Assembly (NCBI GenBank): GCA_050176585.1
Contig: JBFXHX010000019.1
Location: 6,882 to 70,881 of the forward strand
Origin: CAYYWP01 sp050176585
GTDB lineage: Bacteria > Desulfobacterota > Binatia > HRBIN30 > CADEER01
Length of the DNA stretch: 64,000 nucleotides
Direction: 5' to 3'
In this document: positions 27,712 through 35,556 of the stretch, piece after piece
Layout: every line of letters starts with the position of its first letter
Numbering within the stretch: the first letter of the stretch is position 1
Notes under the pieces: generated by a model
The model's database searches: none
The model's input: only the letters and a program-made list of their open reading frames with translations
What the model was told of the DNA's origin: nothing
Program-made: the position numbers and the translations under genes

Positions 27712-27814
27712 CCTGCTCCGGCGTACCGAACGACGCGCCCACGCGCGCAGGGCCGCGGTGATCGCAGACGGTTAGCAGGCGCTTCAGGCAGCCGTTTCGC
27801 CCGCTCACACGGCT

Positions 27815-27862
27815 GGAACTGGCCATTCGGCCGTTCGTGTGCGTAGCGTGAAATCCAGTTCC
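27815..27862. promoter_or_regulatory. Inverted repeat upstream of an EF-hand secreted protein
   Basis: A perfect 8-base inverted repeat GGAACTGG (27815-27822) and CCAGTTCC (27855-27862) is separated by 32 bases and lies 40 bases upstream of the next start codon. It could be a regulator site or a weak hairpin; position is the only support. Confidence 0.25.
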
Positions 27863-27902
27863 TGCACCATCCGCTGCGCAACTGCAGAAAGGGGTTCCGA
27901 TC

Positions 27903-29087
27903 ATGTCACGTGTCGCCGCTGCGCTCGTCACCGCCGCTACCGCCGCTTCGATGTGGGCCATGCCCGCCGAGAGCGGCGCACAAGCGACGCCCACGCCAAC
28001 CGCCACCGTGTCCCCAGCCGCGTGCCTCGGTGATTGCGACGGCAATGGGGCTGTAGCCGTGAACGAGCTCGTCCTCGCGGTGAATATCGTGCTCGAGGTC
28101 GCTGAACCGTCGGCGTGCAGCTCTTACCCGCCGCCGGTGACGGTGAGCAGCCTCGTAACCGCCGTCAACAACCTGCTCAGGGGTTGCGGCGGCGCAACGC
28201 CCACTCCCGGCGCGGGGCTCGGCGTGCGCCGGGTCTCGCTCGACGCGCGCAGCAGTCACATCCGCTCTCTCCTGAACCCCCAACTCCCTGTGTTCACGTT
28301 TTTCGGCTTCACCGGTTTCCTCGAGCTCACCGCTGGCGAGGTCGACCCCCAAACCGGCCTCGCCTACATCGATGTGACCGATGCCTCCGAGTACCTCGCG
28401 ATCGACATCCCATCGATCACGACCGCGTTCTGCATCGCGGTGCCGCGCGACGCCCTTCCAGTCGAACGAGCCGGTTTCGTGTCTTGCAACGGCGGATTCC
28501 CCGCCGGGTTCGAGCTCGTGCTCGACCACAATCTCGGCGTCGTCGGCGCCTGCTCCGGCGGATCCAGGAATGGTCTCACGTGCGCGGGCGACGACAATTG
28601 CCCGAACGGGGTCTGTTTCAATGCCGAACGCTGCGCGGCTGCGGGGGGAACCGTCGAGGGACCTACGGCGCCACACCCCGGCGTCTGCAACGGCGTGTTC
28701 CAGCCCACCTTGCTGCCGGCCGACAGTGGCCCTGGCGCGGTGTTGATCTCGCCGGACCCGGAGAACGGCTTGATCAACGGATTGCCCGCGGAGATCGTCA
28801 CGGAGCGCGCGCTGCCCTGCGGCGACGAACCCAACGCGCCCGGCCTCAGTGTCGTGCTGGCGCTTACCTCGGACTGGGTGCGCTGCGAGATCCTGGATGC
28901 CAACGATCAGGCGGGGATGACGCTGGCGGACGAACGCGACGGCGAGAACTTCTCCTGTGATGCGTGGACCACTGAGGATGGCCCGGGCGTCCTGCAGTTC
29001 TGCGCGCCCGTGCTGCACCAAGTGGTCGCCGGCATCCCGCAACCGGTGGACCTGGTGACGACCTTCGTGTTCGACGACAAGCTGTAG
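27903..29087 (+). CDS. Secreted EF-hand (dockerin-like) protein with Cys-rich region
   Basis: A 394-residue exported protein. A signal peptide covers residues 1-27; a very short TPTPT stalk follows. Residues ~40-100 carry the dockerin-like motif LGDCDGNGAVAVNELVLAVN and a degenerate second repeat (VSSLVTAVNNLLRGC). The rest (110-394) is a beta-rich domain with paired cysteines, including the segment CSGGSRNGLTCAGDDNCPNG, which looks like a small disulfide-bonded repeat often seen in lineage-specific extracellular proteins. No catalytic motif is recognised. A purine-rich RBS (GAAAGGGGTT) precedes the ATG. Probably monocistronic. Confidence 0.75.
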   Translation: MSRVAAALVTAATAASMWAMPAESGAQATPTPTATVSPAACLGDCDGNGAVAVNELVLAVNIVLEVAEPSACSSYPPPVTVSSLVTAVNNLLRGCGGATPTPGAGLGVRRVSLDARSSHIRSLLNPQLPVFTFFGFTGFLELTAGEVDPQTGLAYIDVTDASEYLAIDIPSITTAFCIAVPRDALPVERAGFVSCNGGFPAGFELVLDHNLGVVGACSGGSRNGLTCAGDDNCPNGVCFNAERCAAAGGTVEGPTAPHPGVCNGVFQPTLLPADSGPGAVLISPDPENGLINGLPAEIVTERALPCGDEPNAPGLSVVLALTSDWVRCEILDANDQAGMTLADERDGENFSCDAWTTEDGPGVLQFCAPVLHQVVAGIPQPVDLVTTFVFDDKL

Positions 29088-29099
29088 AGACCCTCATCT

Positions 29100-29164
29100 T
29101 CAACGCGGAAGCGCGGAGACGCGAAGTGCGCAAGCGTGTTCGCGCCTCTGTGTCTTCGCGTTGA
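29100..29164. repeat. Imperfect palindrome / hairpin after the EF-hand gene
   Basis: The left arm starts TCAACGCGGAAGCGCGGAG (29100) and the right arm, read in reverse complement, starts TCAACGCGAAGACACAGAG (ends at 29164). They match over about 26 positions with a few mismatches and a loop of about 10 bases. It begins 13 bases after a stop codon and could act as a transcription terminator (no T-tract) or be one copy of a dispersed palindromic repeat. No second copy is seen in this window. Confidence 0.5.
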
Positions 29165-29237
29165 GAGGCGGGGTGGTGCGGTAGCCGCGGCCACAGGTGC
29201 CGCGGGTACCACACCGGGATGACGCAGCGCGACGAGC

Positions 29238-29735
29238 TCAGGATGAAGCGGCGGTGAGCTCGCGATAGGCGCGCTGGATTTCCAGCGTCTTTCGATGCGC
29301 CACGTCCTGCAGCTCAGGACCGAGGCCGTCGACGCGGTCGGGGTGGTAGCGCTTCATCTGCTCGCGGTAGGCCTGGGCGATCCGCTCGCGCGACGCGCCG
29401 CGCTCGATCTCCAGCACCCGATAGGGATCCCATGTGTCGGCGGTGGTCGCCCGCGGCGGCGGCTCGCTCTCGCCGCTTTGCGCCACCTGCGGGCGCGCCC
29501 GCCATTGCCGGTGAATCCACAAACCCGCGCTGATCAGGACGAGCAGATCGTCTACAAATCCGACCGGTGTGACGTCCGGCACGGCGTCGAGCGGCCAGAC
29601 CGCGTACGCGAACGCGAACAGTCCCGCAGCCACCGCCGGCAACATCGCCTTGCTCCCCGCCTGCGATCTCTTGGGCGATTTCCACCACAGGTAGATCGCG
29701 GCGACGGCGAGCAGGAGGATCAGGTAGCGGGTCAT
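29238..29735 (-). CDS. DUF1232-DnaJ domain membrane protein
   Basis: A 165-residue protein. Residues 1-20 are a membrane helix (TRYLILLLAVAAIYLWW); residues ~30-70 match the YkvA/DUF1232 signature (YAVWPLDAVPDVTPVGFVDD); residues ~100-165 form a J domain with the HPD motif in MKRYHPDRVDG. The J domain suggests a DnaK-recruiting co-chaperone tethered to the inner membrane. The ATG at 29735 is chosen because it opens the membrane helix; the upstream frame mirrors the divergent Nudix gene. Confidence 0.88.
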   Translation of the reverse strand: MTRYLILLLAVAAIYLWWKSPKRSQAGSKAMLPAVAAGLFAFAYAVWPLDAVPDVTPVGFVDDLLVLISAGLWIHRQWRARPQVAQSGESEPPPRATTADTWDPYRVLEIERGASRERIAQAYREQMKRYHPDRVDGLGPELQDVAHRKTLEIQRAYRELTAASS

Positions 29736-29751
29736 TGCACGAGGACTATAT

Positions 29752-30240
29752 ATGCGGTCGATGGCGGGAAGGAGGCGGGCCGGCGGCGCCACCGCAGCGA
29801 TCTCGGCGGGCTGCGTAGTCACGCGCCCGGGGCCGCGCGGCGAGGAAGTGCTGCTCGTGCATGCGCGCGGCGCGACGTTTAAACGCCCGCTGTTCGGCAT
29901 CCCCAAAGGGCTGGTCGAGCCGGGTGAGTCGCTGCGTGAGACGGCGCGCCGCGAAACGGAGGAGGAAACCGGCTTGCGCGTCATCCTCGACGCCGATCTC
30001 GGCGCGGTACGACAGCGATCCGGCAAGGTGGTGCACGCGTTTCACGCCATCGTCGCGCCGGGGAGCGCCGGGCTGATCGACGCGCGGGGCCGCTGCACCG
30101 AACACGATCATGAGAACGACGTTTGCCGCTTCTATCCGCTGGGGCAAGCGCGACCATTGATGATCGAGGCGCAGCGCGAGCTCCTGGACCGTTGGCTGGC
30201 GTGCAGCGGCGCGGCGGACGGCGAAGAACGCACCGAGTGA
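29752..30240 (+). CDS. Nudix hydrolase
   Basis: A 162-residue Nudix protein with a complete Nudix box spanning GLVEPGESLRETARRETEEE and TGLRV (residues ~54-78), including the REETGL-type metal-binding glutamates. Members hydrolyse nucleoside diphosphates linked to another moiety; the segment VRQRSGKVVHAFHAI suggests the bis(5'-nucleosyl)-tetraphosphatase/DIPP-like branch, but this is tentative. It diverges from the DUF1232-DnaJ gene with only 16 bases between start codons, so promoters must overlap coding sequence. Confidence 0.88.
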   Translation: MRSMAGRRRAGGATAAISAGCVVTRPGPRGEEVLLVHARGATFKRPLFGIPKGLVEPGESLRETARRETEEETGLRVILDADLGAVRQRSGKVVHAFHAIVAPGSAGLIDARGRCTEHDHENDVCRFYPLGQARPLMIEAQRELLDRWLACSGAADGEERTE

Positions 30241-30288
30241 GCGCGGCGACTGGCGCGCACTGCGCGGGACGACTAGGGTCGCATCCGG

Positions 30289-30317
30289 TTGATCGGCCCG
30301 CGGGCCGCCGTTAAATC
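30289..30317 (+). promoter_or_regulatory. Promoter of the peroxiredoxin gene with palindromic spacer
   Basis: TTGATC (30289-30294), a 17-base spacer and TAAATC (30312-30317) make a good sigma70-type promoter 28 bases upstream of the ATG. The spacer contains the perfect 14-base palindrome CGGCCCGCGGGCCG (30294-30307), which could be an operator that blocks or bends the promoter. A strong RBS (AGGGAGGA) follows. Confidence 0.5.
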
Positions 30318-30345
30318 GGACTGACAAACCTAGGGAGGACAGAGC

Positions 30346-30831
30346 ATGGCGATCAAGGAAGGCGATACGCTGCCGGCGGACATCAAACTGAAGGAGATGG
30401 GCGAAAAGGGCCCGCAGGACGTGTCCGTCGGTGAAATCTTCAACGGCAAGACGGTCGTCCTGTTCGCAGTGCCGGGAGCGTTCACACCCACCTGCTCGAT
30501 GAAGCACCTGCCGGGCTTCGTCGACAAAGCCGGAGAAATTCGGGCCAAGGGCGTGGATGAGATCGTGTGCATGTCGGTGAACGACGCCTTCGTGATGGGT
30601 GCCTGGGGCGATCAGCAGAAGGCGCACGGGAAAGTGCGCATGGTGGCGGACGGCAACGGCGAGCTCACCAAGGCGCTGGGCCTGGGGCTCGACGCGTCCG
30701 GATTCGGCATGGGGCAGCGGTCGCAGCGCTTCGCGCTGATTGCGAAGAACGGCAAGGTGACCAGCCTCTTCCTCGAGAACGGTGGCGGTTTGACTGTCTC
30801 CAGCGCCGAATCGGTGCTGGGCAAATTGTGA
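30346..30831 (+). CDS. Peroxiredoxin (Prx5-type)
   Basis: A 161-residue thiol peroxidase of the Prx5 group. The peroxidatic cysteine is in AVPGAFTPTCSMKHLPGF near residue 50; the conserved Arg is in the region GMGQRSQRFALI. Prx5 enzymes reduce peroxides using glutathione, glutaredoxin or thioredoxin. Only this cysteine and one at the VCMSVND segment are present, so it may be a one-Cys type or use the second Cys atypically. A hairpin follows the stop codon directly. Confidence 0.93.
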   Translation: MAIKEGDTLPADIKLKEMGEKGPQDVSVGEIFNGKTVVLFAVPGAFTPTCSMKHLPGFVDKAGEIRAKGVDEIVCMSVNDAFVMGAWGDQQKAHGKVRMVADGNGELTKALGLGLDASGFGMGQRSQRFALIAKNGKVTSLFLENGGGLTVSSAESVLGKL

Positions 30832-30870
30832 AAGCGTGGGTGGGCGGGGAGCCTCCTCGCCCACCCGCTT
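30832..30870 (+). terminator. Hairpin directly after the peroxiredoxin stop codon
   Basis: AAGCGTGGGTGGGCG (30832-30846) pairs with CGCCCACCCGCTT (30858-30870), leaving one bulged base and an 11-base loop. It starts at the first base after the stop codon and ends 4 bases before the next GTG start. Only two T residues follow, so it may be a weak terminator, an mRNA stabiliser or a structure that limits translation of the next gene. Confidence 0.45.
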
Positions 30871-30873
30871 CCG

Positions 30874-31164
30874 GTGGCACGCAAGCGACACGTCTGGCGG
30901 AACGCCCTGATCAGCGCGGGGGCGTTGGCGCTGATCGTCATCGTCGTCGTGTATTCGAGTTTTCAGGTCAGCGACTTCGAGTGCGAGGTCTGCATGACCT
31001 TCGCGGGTGGCGAGGTGTGCCGGAAGGCGACCGGGACGAACGAGGCGGAAGGCCTGCGTACCGCCGTGGACAATGCGTGCGCCCTCCTGGCCTCCGGCAT
31101 GACCGAATCGCTGCGCTGCCAGCGCACGGCACCGACCAGCGCCACCTGCAGAGCGCTAAACTAG
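30874..31164 (+). CDS. Single-pass membrane protein with conserved cysteines (96 aa)
   Basis: A 96-residue protein with a basic start, one membrane helix (LISAGALALIVIVVVYSSF, residues ~12-30) and a small outside domain containing six cysteines: CEVCMTF, GEVCRKATG, NACALL, RCQRT and a final TCRAL. The pattern resembles a conserved family of unknown function found in environmental proteobacteria. It starts with GTG at 30874, just past the hairpin. Confidence 0.65.
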   Translation: MARKRHVWRNALISAGALALIVIVVVYSSFQVSDFECEVCMTFAGGEVCRKATGTNEAEGLRTAVDNACALLASGMTESLRCQRTAPTSATCRALN

Positions 31165-31317
31165 CATCTTCTCTCGTGTGGCCGGGGGACTTTTGCCGGC
31201 ACCGCGGCGCGAAGCGCCGGCCGCAGCGGATGGGGAACCGGGCCCCTGCCTGTCGCCCTCCACGCAGCGCGAGCAGGCACACTGCGGTGTGGTGCGGCCC
31301 GGTCCGGATTGGCCCGC

Positions 31318-31346
31318 TTGATTCCCCGAACTCCGGCAGTGATACT
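31318..31346 (+). promoter_or_regulatory. Promoter of lepB
   Basis: TTGATT (31318-31323), a 17-base spacer and GATACT (31341-31346) match the sigma70 consensus well. The ATG of lepB is at 31358, only 11 bases after the -10 box, and no Shine-Dalgarno sequence is visible between them, so the mRNA may be nearly leaderless. Confidence 0.5.
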
Positions 31347-31357
31347 GTGCCTTTACC

Positions 31358-32011
31358 ATGAGTGAGAGGATACGCCAGGGCAGCGACGCTCCGACCGAGC
31401 GAGCGGAAAAGCCGCGCTGGCGTCAAAATCTCGAGTCGATCGCGTTGGCGCTGCTGATCGCGCTGGCGGTGCGCTCCTCGGTAGTGCAGGCGTTCTGGGT
31501 GCCCTCCGGCTCGATGCTGCCGACCATTCAGATCGGCGACCACCTGTTCGTGAACAAGCTCGCCTATTCGGTGCGCCTGCCGTTCACCGGCACTGAGCTC
31601 ATCAAGATCGGCGACGTACAGCGCAACGACATCGTCGTGTTCGTGTCCCCCGCCGACCGCTCCACCGATCTGATCAAACGGGTGATCGCGATTCCGGGCG
31701 ATACCGTCGAGATCCGCAACAAGAAGGTCTTCGTCAACGGCAAGCCCATCGACGACGGCCACGCGAACTTCGTCGACAGCGGAATCAATCCCGGCGGCGA
31801 GCGCGACAACATGCCGCCCCGCCGAGTGCCCGAAGGCAAATTCTTCGTCATGGGCGACAATCGGGATCGCAGCTACGACAGCCGCTACTGGGGTTTCGCC
31901 GACATCGACGACATCAAGGGCAAGGCCACGTTCATCTACTGGTCGCGCGACACCCGACAGGGATGGCTGGCGACGCCGCGCTTCGAGCGGTTCGGCCACT
32001 TCGTTCGCTGA
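31358..32011 (+). CDS. lepB: Signal peptidase I
   Basis: A 217-residue membrane protease that removes signal peptides of exported preproteins. One N-terminal membrane helix (ESIALALLIALAVRSSVVQA) leads into box B with the catalytic Ser, VPSGSMLPTIQIGD. The catalytic Lys is in box D, DLIKRVIAIPGD, and box E is MGDNRDRSYDSRYWG. It uses a Ser-Lys dyad in the periplasm. Length and order are those of the short bacterial type. It precedes a small basic-protein gene. Confidence 0.95.
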   Translation: MSERIRQGSDAPTERAEKPRWRQNLESIALALLIALAVRSSVVQAFWVPSGSMLPTIQIGDHLFVNKLAYSVRLPFTGTELIKIGDVQRNDIVVFVSPADRSTDLIKRVIAIPGDTVEIRNKKVFVNGKPIDDGHANFVDSGINPGGERDNMPPRRVPEGKFFVMGDNRDRSYDSRYWGFADIDDIKGKATFIYWSRDTRQGWLATPRFERFGHFVR

Positions 32012-32085
32012 CGCGCCACGCGGCGAATTGCCGCTCATTCGGCGCTCTGGTACGTTTCCGCACGCAGCACCCGAAAGGAGCCGCC

Positions 32086-32262
32086 ATGGCTGGAGGGAAG
32101 ACCTTCAAGCGGGACCAGAAACGCCGTAAGGAGATGGCGCGCAAGCTCAAGCAGGAAGAGAAAATGCGCGATCGCGCCGCGCGCAAGGAACAGAAGAAGT
32201 CGATCGACGAGATCGACGAGTCGATCAATCCTCCGCCGGGCGCGCCCGCCGAGATCGAGTAG
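32086..32262 (+). CDS. Small, highly charged conserved protein (58 aa)
   Basis: A 58-residue frame from the ATG at 32086, with the RBS GAAAGGAG. The sequence is a Lys/Arg/Glu-rich helix (TFKRDQKRRKEMARKLKQEE ... EKMRDRAARKEQKK) followed by an acidic/proline tail (INPPPGAPAEIE). Its charge suggests nucleic-acid or ribosome binding. I recall similar short proteins in deltaproteobacteria but no function. The start at 32086 is preferred over longer frames because of the RBS and composition. Confidence 0.65.
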   Translation: MAGGKTFKRDQKRRKEMARKLKQEEKMRDRAARKEQKKSIDEIDESINPPPGAPAEIE

Positions 32263-32384
32263 GATTCATTCGCGCGGAGGCATCTCGCCCGTCGAGCCGA
32301 TGGACAGCCGAAGGCGGTGCTCGGGTGCGCAGCGGCCGCGCATCGGCTCGAGGTCGAAGCCGCGCGATCGCTCCGCGGGCGGAT

Positions 32385-34592
32385 TCATACCGGTTCGAGC
32401 CCCGCAAATTTGAGGAGCAGCTTCTTCGCGCCCACCGACGAGAAGACGACCGTCACCTTCTGCTGCTCGCCGACGCCTTCGGTGCCCTTGACGGTGCCGA
32501 TGCCGAAGGTGCCGTGGCGAACGCGAGCGCCGATCCGTAGTCCCTCTTCGTCGTAAACCACCCGCACGCGCTCGCCATCCTCGCCGTTGGCGACCTCGAT
32601 GCGCTCCGGGCGGGTGGTCCCGCGCACCGCCGTGCGCACGCGCGGTGCGGACCGCCACGCTGGCGTACTGACTGCCGGCGCTGCCGCAAACACTTCGACG
32701 AGCTCGTTCGGAATCTCGTCGACAAAGCGGCTGCGCGGGTTCATCTGGGTGTCCCCGTAGATGCGCCGGCGCAGCGCGTACGTGAGCGTGAGCTGCTTCA
32801 TCGCCCGCGTCATGCCGACGTAGCAGAGCCGCCGCTCTTCCTCGATGTCGCCGTCGTCGACGCGCGCGTGCGGAAACAGCCCCTCCTCCATGCCGATCAT
32901 GTACACGAGCGGGAACTCGAGCCCCTTCGCCGCGTGCAGCGTCATGAGGGTCACCCGATCGGCGCCGGAATCGTACGCATCGGCCTCGCTGACCAGCGCC
33001 GCCTGTTCGAGGTACTCCTGCAGCGAGCGGCCCATCGCCGCCGCCTCGTCCATGCCCTTCACGAGCTCGTCGAGGTTCTGCAGCCGCTCGAGCGCCTCGC
33101 CGGTGCCGTCCTCGCGGAGCATCGCCGCATACCCGCTCTCCTCGATCAGCCGCGCCACGACTTGCGGATACGGCTGTTCCGCCAGGCGGCGCGTGAACTC
33201 GTCGATCAATCCGAGAAACGCACGGAGGCGCTCGCTCTGCTGTGGTTTGAGCTGTCCTCGCGCCACCGCGATGCGGCAGGCCGCCAACAACCCGCTCTCC
33301 TCATCGCCGAGCGCCGCCAGGCGCTCCAGCGTGGCGGCGCCGATGCCGCGCGGCGGGAGGTTGATGATGCGGGTCAGCGCGAGCGCGTCGGCTGGATTGA
33401 CCAGCACCCGCACGTACGCGAGCACGTCTTTCACCTCGGCGCGGGCGAAGAACTTCACGCCGCCGAGCAGCGTATACGGGATGCGGTGGCGCACCAGCGC
33501 TTCTTCCAGCGCGCGCGACTGCGCGTTGGTGCGATAGAGCACGGCGATATCGCGGCGCGCCCACGGGCCGGACAGGGCCCGCTCGATGGCGCGGGCGACG
33601 AAGCGCGCCTCTTCGAGATCGTCGGCCAGCGGCGCGATCGCGATCTTGTCGCCGCGGGGGTTCTCGGTCCACAGCGTCTTGCCTTTGCGGCGCGCGTTGC
33701 GCGCCACGACCGCGCTGGCGGCGGCGAGGATGTTGCCGGTGGAGCGGTAATTCTGCTCGAGGCGGATGATGGCGGCGTCGGGATAATCGCGCTCGAAGTC
33801 GAGGATGTTGGCGATCTCGGCGCCGCGCCAGCGGTAGATCGATTGGTCGTCATCGCCCACCGCGCAGAGATTGCGGTAGCGCGCCGCGAGCAGCTTCGCG
33901 AGCTGATACTGGACGCCGTTGGTGTCCTGATATTCGTCGACGAGCAGATGGCGAAAGCGCTCGCGGTAGCGGTCCAGGACCGGCGGGTGCTCGGTGAAGA
34001 GCCGCACCGTCGTCAACAGCAGGTCGCCGAAATCGAGCGCGTTCGCGCGCCGCAGCCGCTCCTGGTAGCGCCGGTACACCGCCGCCATGCCGTCGCGCTG
34101 CTCGTCCCGGCGCGCATAGTCCTCGACCGCCATGCCCTGGTTCTTCGCGCGATCGATCAGCGTACCCGCGAGACGCGCGCTCAGGGTGGTCTCCGGGATC
34201 CGCAGCTCCGCCAGCACCTCCTTCAACAGGCGATCGCTGTCGCGGTCGTCGTAGATGGTGAACTCCGGGGTGAAGCCCAGCGCGGCGATCTCGCGCCGCA
34301 GGATGCGCGCGCACGCCGCGTGGAACGTCGTCACCCAGGGCGCCCCCTCGTCGCCGAGCAGACGCGCGAGCCGCTCGCGCATCTCGGCCGCCGCCTTGTT
34401 GGTGAACGTGACCGCGAGGATGGCGCGCGCCGGTACCGCGCGGCAGCGGATCAGGTGGGCGACGCGATGCGTGAGCGTGCGCGTCTTCCCCGAGCCGGCG
34501 CCGGCCAGGAGCAGCAGCGGCCCGTCGCCGTGCAACACCGCCTGCTGCTGAACCGGATTGAGATCGGTCAGGAGATCCGCCGCCACCACCAC
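32385..34592 (-). CDS. pcrA: UvrD/PcrA-type DNA helicase
   Basis: A 735-residue superfamily 1A 3'-5' helicase. Motif I is LLLAGAGSGKTRTLTHR near residue 30, motif II is LLVDEYQDTNGVQ, motif III is CAVGDDDQSIYRWRGAE, motif IV LEQNYRST, motif VI near YVGMTRAMKQLTLTYA. A C-terminal Tudor-like tail (GARVRHGTFGIGTVKGTEG) matches the PcrA/UvrD RNA-polymerase-binding module. It acts in repair and removal of protein roadblocks. Length is normal; divergent from moaB. Confidence 0.95.
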   Translation of the reverse strand: MVVAADLLTDLNPVQQQAVLHGDGPLLLLAGAGSGKTRTLTHRVAHLIRCRAVPARAILAVTFTNKAAAEMRERLARLLGDEGAPWVTTFHAACARILRREIAALGFTPEFTIYDDRDSDRLLKEVLAELRIPETTLSARLAGTLIDRAKNQGMAVEDYARRDEQRDGMAAVYRRYQERLRRANALDFGDLLLTTVRLFTEHPPVLDRYRERFRHLLVDEYQDTNGVQYQLAKLLAARYRNLCAVGDDDQSIYRWRGAEIANILDFERDYPDAAIIRLEQNYRSTGNILAAASAVVARNARRKGKTLWTENPRGDKIAIAPLADDLEEARFVARAIERALSGPWARRDIAVLYRTNAQSRALEEALVRHRIPYTLLGGVKFFARAEVKDVLAYVRVLVNPADALALTRIINLPPRGIGAATLERLAALGDEESGLLAACRIAVARGQLKPQQSERLRAFLGLIDEFTRRLAEQPYPQVVARLIEESGYAAMLREDGTGEALERLQNLDELVKGMDEAAAMGRSLQEYLEQAALVSEADAYDSGADRVTLMTLHAAKGLEFPLVYMIGMEEGLFPHARVDDGDIEEERRLCYVGMTRAMKQLTLTYALRRRIYGDTQMNPRSRFVDEIPNELVEVFAAAPAVSTPAWRSAPRVRTAVRGTTRPERIEVANGEDGERVRVVYDEEGLRIGARVRHGTFGIGTVKGTEGVGEQQKVTVVFSSVGAKKLLLKFAGLEPV

Positions 34593-34724
34593 CTCGCCTC
34601 GCTGTGTCGGGCGTCGCTAGCACTTCGCCGAGCGCGAAAAAAGGCCGTACAGCGACGCCGTCGACTCGCGCGCGCGCGGACCCGGGCATTGCCCATCTCC
34701 CCCGCCTCGGTTACTCATCCCATC

Positions 34725-35243
34725 ATGAGCACGTCGCATCACGGGCATGACGCCGCGGCCGTGGAGTGCGGCATCCTGACGGTCTCGGACACGCGCACCG
34801 AGGCCGACGACCACAGCGGCCAGCGCATCCGCGCGCTGCTCGAGGAACGCGGCCACCGCGTGACGTTTTACCGCATCGTCAAGGACGAACCGGAACAGAT
34901 CGGCGCAGTGGTGCGCGCCCTGCCGGGCTCCGTCACGGCGCTCATCTGCAACGGCGGGACCGGTATCGCCAAGCGCGACACCACGTACGAAGCGATCACG
35001 CGCCTGCTCGAGAAGGAGATCACCGGTTTCGGCGAGTTGTTTCGCATGCTCAGTTGGGAGCAAGTCGGCGCGGCCGCCATGCTGAGCCGTGCCACCGCCG
35101 GCATCGCCGGATCGCGAGCGATCTTTTCGCTGCCCGGATCGACGAAGGCGGTGGAGCTCGCGATGACGAAGCTGATCCTGCCGCAGCTCGGCCATGTCGT
35201 CGGTCTGGTGCGGGAGGGGCGATGCCCGGCACCGGCGGCCTGA
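34725..35243 (+). CDS. moaB: Molybdenum cofactor biosynthesis protein MoaB/Mog family
   Basis: A 172-residue protein of the MoaB/Mog fold, which adenylates molybdopterin or assists molybdate insertion. Motifs: ECGILTVSDTRTEADDHSG at the start, the MPT-binding ALICNGGTGIAKRDTTYEA, and FSLPGSTKAVELAMTKLILP. I start at the ATG at 34725; the long open frame upstream mirrors the helicase. First gene of moaB-moaD-moaE. Confidence 0.92.
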   Translation: MSTSHHGHDAAAVECGILTVSDTRTEADDHSGQRIRALLEERGHRVTFYRIVKDEPEQIGAVVRALPGSVTALICNGGTGIAKRDTTYEAITRLLEKEITGFGELFRMLSWEQVGAAAMLSRATAGIAGSRAIFSLPGSTKAVELAMTKLILPQLGHVVGLVREGRCPAPAA

Positions 35244-35262
35244 GCCAAAGCGCCACCCGGCC

Positions 35263-35556
35263 ATGAACGTACACGTGCGGTTCTTCGCCTCGCTGCGCGA
35301 GCGGATGAAGTCCAGCGGCGCCGAACGCGAGGTCCCCGCGGGCGCCACCGTCGCCGACGTATGGTCCGCGCTGTGCCGCGAGCACCCGGAGCTGGAGCCG
35401 ATGACCAGCTCGGTGACGTTCGCCGTCAATCGCGAGTACGTGCCGCGCGGACATCGCTTGGCCGACGGCGACGAGCTGGCGCTCATTCCGCCGGTGAGCG
35501 GCGGGGCCGCCGGCGCGTCCACTCGCCCCGGCGCGAGGAGTCCCCGAGATGTTTGA
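35263..35556 (+). CDS. moaD: MoaD-like sulfur carrier with C-terminal extension
   Basis: A 97-residue ubiquitin-fold protein, the small subunit of molybdopterin synthase. The body matches MoaD: VRFFASLRERMKSSG, the Val/Trp helix, FAVNREYVPRG and the end DELALIPPVSGG. In MoaD the final Gly-Gly must be C-terminal to carry the thiocarboxylate. Here the frame continues 16 residues past GG (AAGASTRPGARSPRDV), so the chain would need proteolysis, or a frameshift has occurred. The stop overlaps the start of moaE by 8 bases. Confidence 0.85.
   Translation: MNVHVRFFASLRERMKSSGAEREVPAGATVADVWSALCREHPELEPMTSSVTFAVNREYVPRGHRLADGDELALIPPVSGGAAGASTRPGARSPRDV

Noticed and set aside
32266..32388. Forty-codon minus-strand frame starting in an ATGA overlap with the helicase gene
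   Set aside because: The overlap is suggestive and the sequence is not absurd (SRGFDLEPMRGRCAPEHRLR), but it is very short, matches nothing I know and has no other support.
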